Positions 18,001 to 27,009 are shown, counted from the stretch's first letter. The stretch: 64,000 bases of DNA from TMP-86 sp039807285 (GCA_044226785.1 JBGAGK010000008.1:62001-126000); one strand, 5' to 3'. Numbers and translations are program-made. Notes: generated from the sequence alone by a model not told the origin.

Positions 18001-18177
18001 CTGCCGATCATGTGGGGTTCTGGGACCGGATCCGAGATCATGAGGCGCATCGCGGCGCCCATGGTGGGCGGCATGATTTCCGCGACCCTCCTGTCGCTGC
18101 TGGTCGTGCCCGCGGCGTATTGGCTGGTGCAAAGCCGCCGGATGCTCAGGCCTGATAGACCGTGTTCCCGCCGGTGA
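15022..18177 (+). CDS. cusA: CusA-type heavy-metal RND efflux pump
   Basis: A 1051-aa inner-membrane proton/metal antiporter, normal length for the HME subfamily. Seen: TM1 then DAIPDLSDVQVIVRTSFPGQ, the HME signature LATTMMSVPGAKTVRGYSMF, TM4 with the proton-relay Asp in GAMVDAAVVMIENAHK, the second porter repeat (LDEGDLLYMPSALPGIS), and C-terminal TMs GYDLSVASAVGFVALGG. Met residues in the cleft loop (PLEMFETT, RPGMTMDG) fit Cu(I)/Ag(I) export better than Zn/Co. Its 3' end overlaps the convergent amidohydrolase gene by 32 bp. Confidence 0.92.
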   Translation: MIERLIRWSIANRFLVLLATFMVAAWGVWAVQRISLDAIPDLSDVQVIVRTSFPGQAPQIVENQVTYPLATTMMSVPGAKTVRGYSMFGDSFVYILFEDGTDPYWARSRVLEYLNQVQSRLPAQARTALGPDATGAGWVYEYALVDRSGSHDLSQLRALQDWFLKYELKSVPDVAEVASVGGMVRQYQIVLDPDRMRAFDIPQDQVIEAVQRANQETGGSVLELGEAEYMVRASGYLRSLEDFRAIPLRTSGSGVPVRLGDVARIQLGPEMRRGIAELDGEGEVAGGIIIMRTGKNALTTINAVKAKLASLAASLPAGVQIVPTYDRSALIKRAVANLQGKLVEEFIVVALVCVAFLLHLRSAFVAIVSLPLGVLMAFIIMHYQGVNANIMSLGGIAIAIGAMVDAAVVMIENAHKHIEAWHREHPGLTLSGAQQWRVIGDAAAQVGPALFFSLLIITLSFVPIFTLEAQEGRLFSPLAYTKTYAMAAAAGLAVTLVPVLMGYLIRGRIPGEQVNPLNRGLVRFYRPMLARALAHPRAVLLAAALIALATVYPLSRLGGEFLPPLDEGDLLYMPSALPGISAGKAAELLQRTDRLIRTVPEVARVFGKAGRAETATDPAPLEMFETTIQLKPRDQWRPGMTMDGLVQELDRTVKVPGLSNVWVPPIRNRIDMLATGIKTPVGIKVSGTDPGQVDRLAREIAHRVRQVPGVTSAFAERLAGGRYIDVDIDRASAARYGFNLADVQGVVAYAIGGDNIGEVVDGRQRFPINLRYPREVRDSVQKLRDLPVLAARGAQIRLGDVAAIRIGDGPPMIKSENARLSGAVHVDLHGRDLSSAVHEMQQAVRQDINLPAGYSVSWSGQYEFLERAMARLAVVVPAVLLIMFVLLYLIFRRFSEAIIIMATLPFALAGGFWLMLILGYDLSVASAVGFVALGGVSAEIGVVMLVYLNQAVQARRSGAGLNGESDLLEAIIEGAAHRIRPVAMTVAVIMAGLLPIMWGSGTGSEIMRRIAAPMVGGMISATLLSLLVVPAAYWLVQSRRMLRPDRPCSRR

Positions 18178-19864
18178 CCGTGCGCAGGACGTGGATGTCC
18201 TTGATCCGCTCCTGCGCCACCGTATGGGGGTCGTCGGCAAGTACGACGAAATCAGCGAGCTTGCCCGGCGTGATGGATCCCTTGATCTTTTCCTCGAAGG
18301 AGGAATACGCGCCGTTGAGCGTATTGATCTGCAGCGCCTCGTCGACACTGACGCGCTGATTCAGCCCCCACTGTTCGCCGTTCCAGCCCGTTCGGGTCAC
18401 CATGCCCTGGATGCCCATCAGCGGGGCGAAGGGGCCGGGCGGAAAGTCGGATCCGGCTGCGGCGACGATGCCATGGTCGATGAACGAGCGAAACGCCATG
18501 CACCGCTTCATCAGGTCTTCCCCGTAGAAATGGAACTTGTCGGAGTTGTAATAGGCATAGGTGGTGAAGGGCGTGGGAACGACGCCGAGCGCCTTCATCC
18601 GGCGCAGCAGGTCGTCGTTGATCAGGGTGCAATGCGTGATCCGCGGGCGCGCATCCGTCACGGGAACCAGCCGCCGGGCACGCTCCAGCGCCTTGAGCAC
18701 CGAGTCGATGGCCACATCGCCGTTGGCGTGGCAGTTGATCTGGATGCCGGCGCGCTGAACGCGCTCGACCCACGCATCCAGGACATCCTGGGTTTCGGTG
18801 ATGTTGCCCTTGTAACCGGACTTCGAACCCGGGAACGGCGTGCTCATGGCCATGGTCCGCTCCGAGAACGAACCATCGACGGTGTGCTCGGCGGTGGCAC
18901 CGAAGCGGAGCCATTCGTCCCCGAAGCCGCTGCGGATGCCGTCGGCGAGAAGAGGCTCGAGTGCGCGCTCATAGACCTGAAAGTTCACCCGGTGCAGCAG
19001 CTCTCCTCGTTCGCGGATTTCCTGGAGTACCTGCAGATCGCCCCCCTGGTGATGCACGCTCGTCAGGCCATAGCGGACGAACTGCCGGGAGATATGGGCC
19101 GCGCCCTCGCGAAGTCGCTTGCGCTGCTGTTCTGCGGTGAACGTCGGACGCTGGCCAGCCCTGTCGAGCACCTCCATGGCAAGATCGGTGACCCGGCCAT
19201 TGAGGTTTCCGTCGGCATCGCGATCGAAAGTGCCGCCGGGCGGGTTGGGCGTGTTCCGGTCCACACCCGCCAGCCTGAAGGCCTTGCTGTTGTAGAACGC
19301 CGTGTGGCCTCCGCGATGGTGAACCGCCACCGGGTGCTCCTTCGAGACCTGGTCCAGATCATGGATGTTGATGGCCCGCTTGTCTTTGACCTTGGTGTCG
19401 TCGTGGAAATAGCCCTCGACCCAGAAGCCCGGCGGCGTCTTCGCCGCGCGCTCGCGGAGCTTGTCGATGATGCTGCCGATGGTCACGAACTCGACTTCGA
19501 ACGGATTGCCCACCAGCACTTCGTACAGCAGGGTTTCGCCTTCGGCATGGTTGTGGCAATCGACGAACCCCGGGACGATGGCAGCCTGACCGGCGTCGAT
19601 GACCTGCGTGCCCTTGCCGGCGAGCGCCTTGATCTCGTCGTTGGATCCCACCGCCATGAAGCGATCGCCGCGGATGGCAATGGCCTCAGCCCTTGGCATC
19701 CCCGGATCCACCGTCCAGACGCGGGCATTGAAGAACACCATGTCTGCATCGCGTGGGCTTGCGGCGGCCGCCGCGGCGCGCAACCAGGGCCCTCCGGCCA
19801 GGGCTGCAAGACCGGTGCCTGCGAATCCGATGAACCTGCGACGATTGCAATTGCTGCTGTTCAT
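18146..19864 (-). CDS. Tat-exported amidohydrolase (YtcJ-like, amidohydrolase_3)
   Basis: A 572-aa metal-dependent hydrolase. The N-terminus NCNRRRFIGFAGTGLAALAG is a twin-arginine signal (RRRFIG), so it is folded before export. The TIM-barrel core has the metal motif HNH at 104-106 (VDCHNHAEG), a later NCHANGD, HCTLIND, and the catalytic-type Asp in AGSDFPPGP. The C-terminal SITPGKLADFVVLADDP closes the composite beta-domain. I chose ATG 19864 because it directly precedes the Tat signal. It is divergent from the FadB-like gene. The substrate is unknown; relatives cleave amides, imides or esters. Confidence 0.87.
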   Translation of the reverse strand: MNSSNCNRRRFIGFAGTGLAALAGGPWLRAAAAAASPRDADMVFFNARVWTVDPGMPRAEAIAIRGDRFMAVGSNDEIKALAGKGTQVIDAGQAAIVPGFVDCHNHAEGETLLYEVLVGNPFEVEFVTIGSIIDKLRERAAKTPPGFWVEGYFHDDTKVKDKRAINIHDLDQVSKEHPVAVHHRGGHTAFYNSKAFRLAGVDRNTPNPPGGTFDRDADGNLNGRVTDLAMEVLDRAGQRPTFTAEQQRKRLREGAAHISRQFVRYGLTSVHHQGGDLQVLQEIRERGELLHRVNFQVYERALEPLLADGIRSGFGDEWLRFGATAEHTVDGSFSERTMAMSTPFPGSKSGYKGNITETQDVLDAWVERVQRAGIQINCHANGDVAIDSVLKALERARRLVPVTDARPRITHCTLINDDLLRRMKALGVVPTPFTTYAYYNSDKFHFYGEDLMKRCMAFRSFIDHGIVAAAGSDFPPGPFAPLMGIQGMVTRTGWNGEQWGLNQRVSVDEALQINTLNGAYSSFEEKIKGSITPGKLADFVVLADDPHTVAQERIKDIHVLRTVTGGNTVYQA

Positions 19865-20000
19865 GAAGCTTCCCCGATTGCGCCATCCATCCCCATCCGG
19901 AAGGAGGCTATCGCTGTCATCGGGAACTTGCAATAATCCGGACCGATCAGGAACCGCGCCCGACCCTGTGTTTGGCGACCACATTGCAGAGGCAGAAATC

Positions 20001-22112
20001 GTGAGCAAGGTAACGCGAGAAGATCACGGCCAGGTGGCGGTGATCCGGTTCGGAGAAGCTCCGGTCAACAGTTTCGGCACCAGCACCCGCCGGGATTTCG
20101 TGGCCGCACTGGAACAGGCCACTGCCGATGCCGGCATCAAGGCCATCGTCATCGCGGGAAACGGCGGGTTGTTTTCAGCCGGCGCTGACATCAAGGAGTT
20201 CGGCACCCCGGCCATGCTCGCGGCGCCCAATCTCCATAACCTCATCTCTGCCGTGGAATCGACCCCGAAGCCCGTGGTGGCGGCGATCGAGGGAACCTGC
20301 CTCGGTGGTGGCCTTGAGGTGGCACTGGGGTGCCATTTCCGGGTGGCCAGTGAATCAGCCCGACTCGGACTTCCCGAAGTCAAGCTGGGCCTGCTGCCCG
20401 GTGCGGGTGGCACGCAGCGCTTGCCGCGGCTGATCGGCGTGGAAAACGCAATCAACGTGATCGCCGGTGGCGAACCAGTGCCGGCGAAAATGTTCAAGGG
20501 CAGCCCGCTGCTGGATGCCATCGTCAGCGGCGATCCTGTGCCGGAGGCGATCAGGCTGGCCGGGCAGAAGGGTGCGGAGCTGGCCGCCGGCGCGCAGCTG
20601 CCCAGGGTTCGTGATCGCAAGGTCGAAGGTGCGAACACCGAGGCCATCCTGGGGTTTGCGCGTACCACCCTGCGTGCCACCTATCCCGAGTTCCCGGCAC
20701 CCCTGAAGTGCCTGGATGCCATCGAGGCCGCGGCGATGCAGCCTTTCGATGAAGGTCTGGCCACGGAACGCCGCCTTTTCACCGAGCTCATGATGACTCC
20801 GGTCTCGCGGGCACTGCGCCATGCGTTCTTCGCAGAGCGTGCAGCGGCCAAAGTCCGCGATATGCCGGAGTCCACGCCGACGCGGGAAATCAGGAGCGCT
20901 GCTGTCATCGGGGCCGGTACCATGGGTACGGGCATCGCCCTGAATTTCCTCAATGCGGGCATCCCGGTGTTCCTGCTCGAGGTGGGCCAGGAGGCGCTCG
21001 ACAAGGGGGTCGCGCGCATCAAGGACACCTTCGCCGGTCAGGTCAGTAAGGGACGGCTGAAGCCTGCCGATGCGGAAGGTCGGGCAAGCCTGCTGAAGGC
21101 GACTCTCAAGTACGAGGACATCGCCTCAGCCGACATCGTCATCGAGGCGGTGTTCGAGGACATGGCCGTCAAGGAGAAGGTGTTCCGTACCCTGGACGCG
21201 GTCATGAAGCCTGGTGCGATCCTGGCCACCAACACCTCCACCCTCGACGTCGATCGCATCGCCTCGGTCACCCGTCGTCCGTCCGATGTCATCGGCACGC
21301 ACTTCTTCTCGCCTGCGAACATCATGAAGCTGCTCGAGGTGGTGCGCGGCAAGGCCACGTCGGCGGATGTGCTCGCCACCACGATGAAGCTGGCGAAGTC
21401 CCTGCGCAAGACTGCCGTGGTGTCGGGCGTGTGCGATGGTTTCATCGGCAACCGCATGATCGAACAATATGTGCGCCAGGCCCTGTTCATGCTCGATGAA
21501 GGCGCGAGCCCGGCGCAGGTCGATGCCGCGGTGGAGAAGTTCGGGTTCGCCATGGGACCATTTCGCATGAGCGACCTGGCCGGGAACGACATCGGCTGGC
21601 ACATCCGCAAGCGGCGAGCGGTCGAGAATCCGGAAATCAGGTATTCGAAGATCGCCGACAAGCTGTGCGAGCTTGGCCGGTTCGGACAGAAGACCGGGGG
21701 CGGCTGGTACGACTACCGGCCGGGCGATCGGACCGCATATCCGTCCCAGGTGGTCACCGACCTCATTGCAGATCATCGCAAGTCGCTCGCACTTGCACCA
21801 CGAACACTCGAGTCGCGCGAGATCGTCGATCGCCTCGTGTATGCGCTGGTCAACGAGGCGGCGAAGATCCTGGAGGATGGCATCGCACAGCGCGCCTCGG
21901 ACATCGATGTGGTGTACCTCACGGGCTATGGGTTCCCGCTCTGGCGCGGCGGACCGATGTGTTACGCAGACGAGGTCGGGGTCTACGGGGTCGCGCAGCG
22001 CATGCGCGAACTGGCACGCAATCCTCATGGTGACCCGGGTTTCTGGACGCCCGCACCCCTGATCCAGCGTCTTGCCCGCGAGGGCAAGCCTTTCAATACG
22101 GCCGGAGCCTGA
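20001..22112 (+). CDS. Bifunctional enoyl-CoA hydratase / 3-hydroxyacyl-CoA dehydrogenase
   Basis: A 703-aa FadB-like beta-oxidation enzyme of the short (peroxisomal/PhaB-like) layout. The N-terminal crotonase domain (about 1-190) has the oxyanion-hole segment FSAGADIKEFG and the catalytic Glu region EVKLGLLPGAGGTQRLPR. The NAD domain starts at VIGAGTMGTGIALNFL (about 300), and the C-terminal 3HCDH domains contain NTSTLDVDRIA, GTHFFSPANIMKLLEVVRG and a hydrophobic GFIGNRM. I chose GTG 20001 after GAGGC; the upstream in-frame ATGs belong to the antisense gene region. The thiolase follows 2 bp later, giving a hydratase-dehydrogenase-thiolase unit. Confidence 0.9.
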   Translation: MSKVTREDHGQVAVIRFGEAPVNSFGTSTRRDFVAALEQATADAGIKAIVIAGNGGLFSAGADIKEFGTPAMLAAPNLHNLISAVESTPKPVVAAIEGTCLGGGLEVALGCHFRVASESARLGLPEVKLGLLPGAGGTQRLPRLIGVENAINVIAGGEPVPAKMFKGSPLLDAIVSGDPVPEAIRLAGQKGAELAAGAQLPRVRDRKVEGANTEAILGFARTTLRATYPEFPAPLKCLDAIEAAAMQPFDEGLATERRLFTELMMTPVSRALRHAFFAERAAAKVRDMPESTPTREIRSAAVIGAGTMGTGIALNFLNAGIPVFLLEVGQEALDKGVARIKDTFAGQVSKGRLKPADAEGRASLLKATLKYEDIASADIVIEAVFEDMAVKEKVFRTLDAVMKPGAILATNTSTLDVDRIASVTRRPSDVIGTHFFSPANIMKLLEVVRGKATSADVLATTMKLAKSLRKTAVVSGVCDGFIGNRMIEQYVRQALFMLDEGASPAQVDAAVEKFGFAMGPFRMSDLAGNDIGWHIRKRRAVENPEIRYSKIADKLCELGRFGQKTGGGWYDYRPGDRTAYPSQVVTDLIADHRKSLALAPRTLESREIVDRLVYALVNEAAKILEDGIAQRASDIDVVYLTGYGFPLWRGGPMCYADEVGVYGVAQRMRELARNPHGDPGFWTPAPLIQRLAREGKPFNTAGA

Positions 22113-22114
22113 CC

Positions 22115-23296
22115 ATGAGCGGCGAAGTTGTCATCGTTTCCACTGCGCGCACCCCCCTGGCCAAGTCCTGGCGCGGATCCTTCAACATGACCCATGGTGC
22201 AACCCTGGGCGGGCACGTCGTGCGGCATGCCCTGGAGCGGGCCCGGGTCGATCCGGCCGAGGTCGAGGATGTGATCATGGGCTGCGCCTTCCCCGAAGGC
22301 GCCACGGGGAACAACATCGCCCGGCAGATAGCCCTTCGGGCCGGATGCCCGGACTCGGTGCCCGGCTTCACCGTGAACCGTTTCTGTTCATCCGGATTGC
22401 AGACCATCGCCCTGGCGGCGCAGCGCATCCTGGCCGGCGAGGGCGAGGTGTACGTGGCGGGCGGTGTCGAGGCGATTTCGGTGGTGCAGAACGAGATCAA
22501 CACCCACATGCTCAAGGATCCCTGGCTGGTCGAGCACAAGCCCGGCATCTACTGGTCCATGCTGGAGACCGCTGAGGAAGTGGCGAAGCGATATGCGATC
22601 TCGCGCCAGCGCATGGACGAGTTCGGAGCCCGCAGCCAGCAACTGGCGTGTGCGGCCCAGGAGGCCGGCGCATTCACGGAGGAAATCGCGCCCATCACCG
22701 TGACCATGGCCGGCATGGACAAGGCCACCGGCCGGCTGTTCACCCGCGAGGTGACAGCCTCGGTGGACGAGGGCCTGCGGCCGGGCACCACCTATGACTC
22801 GATCAAGGGCATCCGGCCCGCCATTCCGGGTGGTGTGATCTCCGCGGGCAACGCCAGCCAGTTCTCGGACGGCGCTGGTGCCTGCGTGGTCATGAGCGCC
22901 TCACAGGCCAGCCGCCGCGGACTCGTACCGCTCGGCCGATTCGCAGGATTCGCGGTCGCCGGCTGCGACCCGAAGGAGATGGGCATCGGGCCCGTGTTCG
23001 CGGTTCCCAGACTTCTGAAGCGTGCGGGCCTGAAGGTTTCCGACATCGATCTGTGGGAACTCAACGAAGCATTCGCAGTGCAGGTCCTGTATTGCCGCGA
23101 TACGCTGGGCATCCCGGAGGACCGGCTCAATGTCGACGGGGGTGCCATTGCGCTCGGCCACCCCTATGGCGTGAGCGGTCAACGACTCACGGGCCATGCG
23201 CTGATCGCGGGGAAAAAGCGCGGTGCGAAGCGTGTCGTCGTCACCATGTGCATCGGTGGCGGCATGGGCGCAGCTGGGCTGTTCGAGGTGTGTTGA
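22115..23296 (+). CDS. Acetyl-CoA acyltransferase (thiolase)
   Basis: 393 aa, the usual length. Thiolase active-site blocks are intact: nucleophile Cys in NRFCSSGLQ, NEAFAVQ, His in GHPYGVSGQR, and the second Cys in CIGGGMGAAG. It cleaves 3-ketoacyl-CoA to acetyl-CoA and a shortened acyl-CoA, completing the pathway begun by the preceding gene. The start ATG 22115 is 2 bp after the upstream stop. A paralogue lies at 35582-36766 in the TAGGCC regulon. Confidence 0.92.
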   Translation: MSGEVVIVSTARTPLAKSWRGSFNMTHGATLGGHVVRHALERARVDPAEVEDVIMGCAFPEGATGNNIARQIALRAGCPDSVPGFTVNRFCSSGLQTIALAAQRILAGEGEVYVAGGVEAISVVQNEINTHMLKDPWLVEHKPGIYWSMLETAEEVAKRYAISRQRMDEFGARSQQLACAAQEAGAFTEEIAPITVTMAGMDKATGRLFTREVTASVDEGLRPGTTYDSIKGIRPAIPGGVISAGNASQFSDGAGACVVMSASQASRRGLVPLGRFAGFAVAGCDPKEMGIGPVFAVPRLLKRAGLKVSDIDLWELNEAFAVQVLYCRDTLGIPEDRLNVDGGAIALGHPYGVSGQRLTGHALIAGKKRGAKRVVVTMCIGGGMGAAGLFEVC

Positions 23297-23304
23297 AAAG
23301 CGCG

Positions 23305-23343
23305 CCACCGGTCTCTCCGCGGGCTTGATCGGCAAGCCGGTGG
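23305..23343. terminator. Nested hairpin between convergent genes
   Basis: CCACCGG (23305-23311) pairs with CCGGTGG (23337-23343), with an inner GGCTT/AAGCC stem. It sits between the convergent thiolase and cytochrome c genes. No T-run, so terminator function is only suggested by position. Confidence 0.3.
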
Positions 23344-23361
23344 AAGCGGCCTGCCGCCCAC

Positions 23362-23796
23362 TCAGGGCGACTGGATCGAGCGCAGGTAATCAGTCAGCCG
23401 CTGGATGATCTCCGTGGTGCGGTGCTGGGGATCCGGATTTCTAGCATCCTCGTTCTGCATGTGGAACTCGAATCCCCACACTGGCATGTCGCGCGAACCA
23501 TGCGAAGCCATCACGGTGCGCCCGTCGATGATCCTGCGGATCTGCTGGTCCGGGAACTTTCCACCATGACGCTGCGCGATGTTCGTGAGATCAGGCACGC
23601 TGATGCGCAGGGTCTTCGCCACCGGCCCATCGCCGTGCGCCCGGGTGCCGTGACAGCTGGCACAGAAGCGCTTGTACAACTCGGCTCCCGTATAGGTCGA
23701 GAAATCCTGCGCGTGAGCGGAAACTGCGGCCATGGTCAGCAGGATCAGCGCAGTGAGGAAGGCCAGAACGGTGTGTCGGGTATGGGTGGTGGCCAT
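23362..23796 (-). CDS. Periplasmic monohaem cytochrome c
   Basis: A 144-aa protein with a signal peptide (TVLAFLTALILLTMAAVSAHAQ) and one haem motif CASCH near residue 45, followed by GTRAHGDGPVA. The probable distal Met is in SRDMPVWGFEF. The SD sequence GGAG precedes ATG 23796. It resembles class I cytochromes c with an acidic/basic tail ending in LTDYLRSIQSP. It sits between acyl-CoA genes without an obvious enzymatic partner. Confidence 0.87.
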   Translation of the reverse strand: MATTHTRHTVLAFLTALILLTMAAVSAHAQDFSTYTGAELYKRFCASCHGTRAHGDGPVAKTLRISVPDLTNIAQRHGGKFPDQQIRRIIDGRTVMASHGSRDMPVWGFEFHMQNEDARNPDPQHRTTEIIQRLTDYLRSIQSP

Positions 23797-23916
23797 GGCG
23801 TTCTCCTCTCATGGATGGCATCAGGATCGCTCATCCGGTAAAAGTGTCAATCAGTGATGATGCGGATGGCGTGTTGCCTGGGCCGCCACCTGCTTCGACC
23901 CGACAAATGCCGGTCC

Positions 23917-25734
23917 TCATCCAAACCAGGCCTCCTGGAAATCCAGTGGTGCTCGCTCGACCGGATCCAGCAGGCCGAGCCACCGGTCGATACGTGACAA
24001 CTCCCATCGACTGAAGTACTGGCAGGTAGCGATCTTCCCCCGGAGGTAGGGCTCGTCGGCGCGCCCCATCCGGGCAGCTGCCACGGTTGCAGCGTCCAGA
24101 CCGAGCCAGGCGACGACCACATGCCCGAAGGCATCCAGATAGGCCGTGGCGTTTGCAAGGCGCTCGTTTGCATCCACCACACTGGAAAGTTTCTCTGTCA
24201 CGCCGAGCAACCGTGACCATGCCTTCGATACGGCGAGCGCGGATTCTCCGAGCGAATCGAAGCGGCAAGCCCGGGCCACCGTCTCTTGCAGGCGTTTGCC
24301 GAGGTCGACCAGGGCAGCGCCATCTTCCAGATGGATCTTTCGGCCCAGCAGATCGAGCGCCTGAATGCCTGCAGTTCCTTCGTGAATCGGATTCAGCCGA
24401 TTGTCGCGATAGAACTGCTCGACATTGAAATCCTGCGTGTAGCCGTACCCTCCGTGAACCTGGATGGCGAGGTCATTGGCAATGACGCCCCATTTGGATG
24501 GCCAGCTCTTGGCAACCGGCGTCAGCAGTTCGAGCAGCAGGTGGGCGCGTCGGCTCTGCTGCGCTGGCGCGGTGCGCTGTTCATCGACGAGTGAGGCCGA
24601 AAACAGGCTCAGCGCAAGGGCTCCCTCGACCAGGGCCTTCTGGGCAAGACGCATTCGCCGGACATCCGGGTGCTCGATGATGCGGACCGGCGGCTTTGCA
24701 GGATCGCGGTCGCTGTGAGGCCGGCCTTGAAGGCGATTGCCGGCGTACTCCACGGCATGGAGAAACCCGGTGTAGCCGGTTGCCGCGGCTGCAAGGCCAA
24801 TGGAGATGCGAGCTTCATTCATCATGTGGAACATGTATGCGAGGCCGCGGCCTTCCTCGCCGACCAGTTCTCCAACGGCCCCGGGCAGGCCACCGGGCCT
24901 GAACTGGCCTTCCCCGAAGTTCAACAGGCAGTTTGACGTTCCACGACTTCCCATCTTGTGATTGAGACCTGCAACGACGACGTCATTGCGCTCGCCCGGC
25001 GCACCTGTATCGCTCACCAGGTATTTCGGCACCAGGAACAGCGAGATCCCGGCAACTCCGGGGTGCGTGTGGCCGCTCTCGTCGGCGACCTTGGCCAGCA
25101 CCAGATGGACGATGTTGCTCGTGAAATCCTGGTCACCGCCGGAAATCCACATCTTGTGGCCGGTCAGCCGATAGGTGCCATCGGTCTGGCGTTGTGCGCG
25201 CGTCGTGATATCACCCAGTGACGAGCCGGCCTGCGGCTCGGAAAGGCACATGGTCCCCGCCCAGCGCCCATCCAGCAGAGGGGAAACAAAGCGGTTGATC
25301 TGGTCGGGTGAGGCGTGCGCCAGCAGCAGGTGCGCATTGGCCATGGTCAGCAACGCATAGGCCGACATTCCAGGCGAGGCGGCTGCGACGTATGCAAGGC
25401 CGGCCTGCTGGATCACATAGGGCAGACGCATCCCGCCATGGGACTCGGTCTCGGAAGCCGCCAGCAATCCTGCGCCGGAAAACGCCTCCCAGGCGCTGCG
25501 CATTTGGGGCATGCAGTGGACTTCGCCGTCGATCAGCTGGGGCGGATTGCGGTCAGCGGTCTTGTTGAAAGGGGCAAACTCGGCATGCGCGATATCCGCA
25601 TAGGCGTCAATCGCGGCTTCGAATGTGTCGCGCGAGTGTTCCGCGTATCGGGGGCGATGCGCCAACTGTGCCACTTCGAGCCAGTCGAAGAGCAGGAAGT
25701 TCAGGTCGCGTCGGGAAAGCAACAGGGAAGTCAT
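23917..25734 (-). CDS. Large acyl-CoA dehydrogenase with C-terminal extension (AcdA/DmdC-like)
   Basis: A 605-aa flavoprotein, longer than the usual 380-400 aa, as in the family with an extra C-terminal domain. Seen: an N-terminal family extension (LLLSRRDLNFLLFDWLEV), the FAD/substrate blocks CLSEPQAGSSLGDI and YRLTGHKMWISGGDQ, and the catalytic-base region NPIHEGTAGIQALDLLGRK (Glu). It introduces a trans-2 double bond into acyl-CoA. Members include 3-(methylthio)propionyl-CoA dehydrogenases, but the actual chain is unknown. It lies downstream of and on the same strand as the CurA-like reductase, 71 bp away, so it may be in that regulon. Confidence 0.88.
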   Translation of the reverse strand: MTSLLLSRRDLNFLLFDWLEVAQLAHRPRYAEHSRDTFEAAIDAYADIAHAEFAPFNKTADRNPPQLIDGEVHCMPQMRSAWEAFSGAGLLAASETESHGGMRLPYVIQQAGLAYVAAASPGMSAYALLTMANAHLLLAHASPDQINRFVSPLLDGRWAGTMCLSEPQAGSSLGDITTRAQRQTDGTYRLTGHKMWISGGDQDFTSNIVHLVLAKVADESGHTHPGVAGISLFLVPKYLVSDTGAPGERNDVVVAGLNHKMGSRGTSNCLLNFGEGQFRPGGLPGAVGELVGEEGRGLAYMFHMMNEARISIGLAAAATGYTGFLHAVEYAGNRLQGRPHSDRDPAKPPVRIIEHPDVRRMRLAQKALVEGALALSLFSASLVDEQRTAPAQQSRRAHLLLELLTPVAKSWPSKWGVIANDLAIQVHGGYGYTQDFNVEQFYRDNRLNPIHEGTAGIQALDLLGRKIHLEDGAALVDLGKRLQETVARACRFDSLGESALAVSKAWSRLLGVTEKLSSVVDANERLANATAYLDAFGHVVVAWLGLDAATVAAARMGRADEPYLRGKIATCQYFSRWELSRIDRWLGLLDPVERAPLDFQEAWFG

Positions 25735-25805
25735 GCAAGGCGTGCCTCAGGGATTGTCGACGCTCATGGTCTGCTCAGAGGTGGAATCCGTCTGCACTGA
25801 ACGGA

Positions 25806-26843
25806 TCAGTCAGCAAGGTGTACCAGCGATTTTCCAAGGTGGCCCCTGGTAAACAGGTTGCACAGTGCATCCGGGGCTTGTTCCAGGCCATCGTAGCAGA
25901 CTATGGGCAGCGTAAGCTGGCCCCGGCTTCGCCAGCCGAGCATGTCGCTGACGAATTGATCGTACACGTCGAGGGAATCCATGAATCGATAGCTCTGGAT
26001 TGTCAGGAACTTGTCGAGCACGAACTCAAAATTTCGAGGCAGCCCGATCTTGCCGTCGCCGCTGTAGGTTCCGACGAAGCCTGCGATGAGCACCTGCTTG
26101 AGCTCATTCATGAATGGCAGACATGCGCACAGGTGATCCGGGCTCGCATTCTCAAGCACCAGGTCGATGCCTTTCGGGCATGCTTCCAGAAAGGCATCGG
26201 CGAAAGCCCGGGTCCGGTAGTTGAAAGCGCAGTCGACCCCGGCTACGTCGCGCAGCCACTGCACCTTTTCCGGAGAGCCTGCGGAGCTGACTACGCGCAG
26301 TCCCTGCGCCTTGCCGATCTGGCAGGCGATGGATCCTACGGTCCCCGCGCCGCTGGAGATGACCGCAGTGTCGCCAGTTTTCGCTTTCGAGAGGCTAACC
26401 ATGCCGCGATAGGCGGTCAACGCAGCGACCCCAAGGAGACCCACGTAGTCTGCAGGTTCTGCCCCCGGCGCGGTTCGTTTCACCAGCGAGTCGCTGGGCG
26501 ACAGATATGGCACGAAGTGGCCAGCATTCGATATGAAGTGCTCCTGCCACCCGGACATGCTCTCGACCAGATCCCCCGCTTCGTAGGCGGGATTCCTGGA
26601 TGCCAATACGCGACCGATCGACGGCCCGTCAATTGCGCGGTTCAATGGCCATGGCTCAAGGTCGGTAGCCTCAGGACTCATGCTTCGCCGCATGTACGGA
26701 TCGACCGACATCCAGAGGTTCCTGACCAGAACCTGGCCTTCGGTGAGCTCCGGAAGTGTGACTTCGACGACGGCGAAGTCGGAGGGCTTTGCAATAGCCT
26801 CTGGCCGGCGGATCAGATGAACCTGATGGGTGCGCTGTGCCAT
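25806..26843 (-). CDS. NADP-dependent alkenal/alkenone reductase (CurA/prostaglandin-reductase family MDR)
   Basis: A 345-aa zinc-independent medium-chain reductase. Seen: RNLWMSVDPYMRRSM (family hallmark), GVAALTAYRGM, and the nucleotide site GAGTVGSIACQIGKAQG. It reduces the C=C of alpha,beta-unsaturated ketones or aldehydes with NADPH. The start ATG 26843 gives the canonical MAQRTHQVHLIRRP N-terminus. It is read from a promoter overlapping TAGGCC operator 1 and diverges from the cupin gene. Confidence 0.88.
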   Translation of the reverse strand: MAQRTHQVHLIRRPEAIAKPSDFAVVEVTLPELTEGQVLVRNLWMSVDPYMRRSMSPEATDLEPWPLNRAIDGPSIGRVLASRNPAYEAGDLVESMSGWQEHFISNAGHFVPYLSPSDSLVKRTAPGAEPADYVGLLGVAALTAYRGMVSLSKAKTGDTAVISSGAGTVGSIACQIGKAQGLRVVSSAGSPEKVQWLRDVAGVDCAFNYRTRAFADAFLEACPKGIDLVLENASPDHLCACLPFMNELKQVLIAGFVGTYSGDGKIGLPRNFEFVLDKFLTIQSYRFMDSLDVYDQFVSDMLGWRSRGQLTLPIVCYDGLEQAPDALCNLFTRGHLGKSLVHLAD

Positions 26844-26888
26844 GGAAACTCTCTTCAGGTGCCAGTGCGCGGGTTTGATCAGCTTGCG

Positions 26889-26918
26889 TTGCAATTGTAT
26901 AGGCCGTCGGCCTACAAT
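26889..26918. promoter_or_regulatory. Bidirectional promoter with TAGGCC operator 1
   Basis: Operator TAGGCC-GTC-GGCCTA at 26900-26914, a perfect palindrome. On the plus strand it lies between TTGCAA (26889-26894) and TACAAT (26913-26918), 18-bp spacing, toward the cupin. On the minus strand it lies between TGGACA and TATACA (16-bp spacing), toward the reductase. A bound repressor would block both promoters. Confidence 0.75.
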
Positions 26919-27009
26919 GTCCATGGACAAGCTGAAGCGCCTACGAAGCGTAGCGAATGCGTGGCCGGTCAGTCCACTTGGAAGGGTGATCAAGCCCGGG
27001 GAGGTCTTC

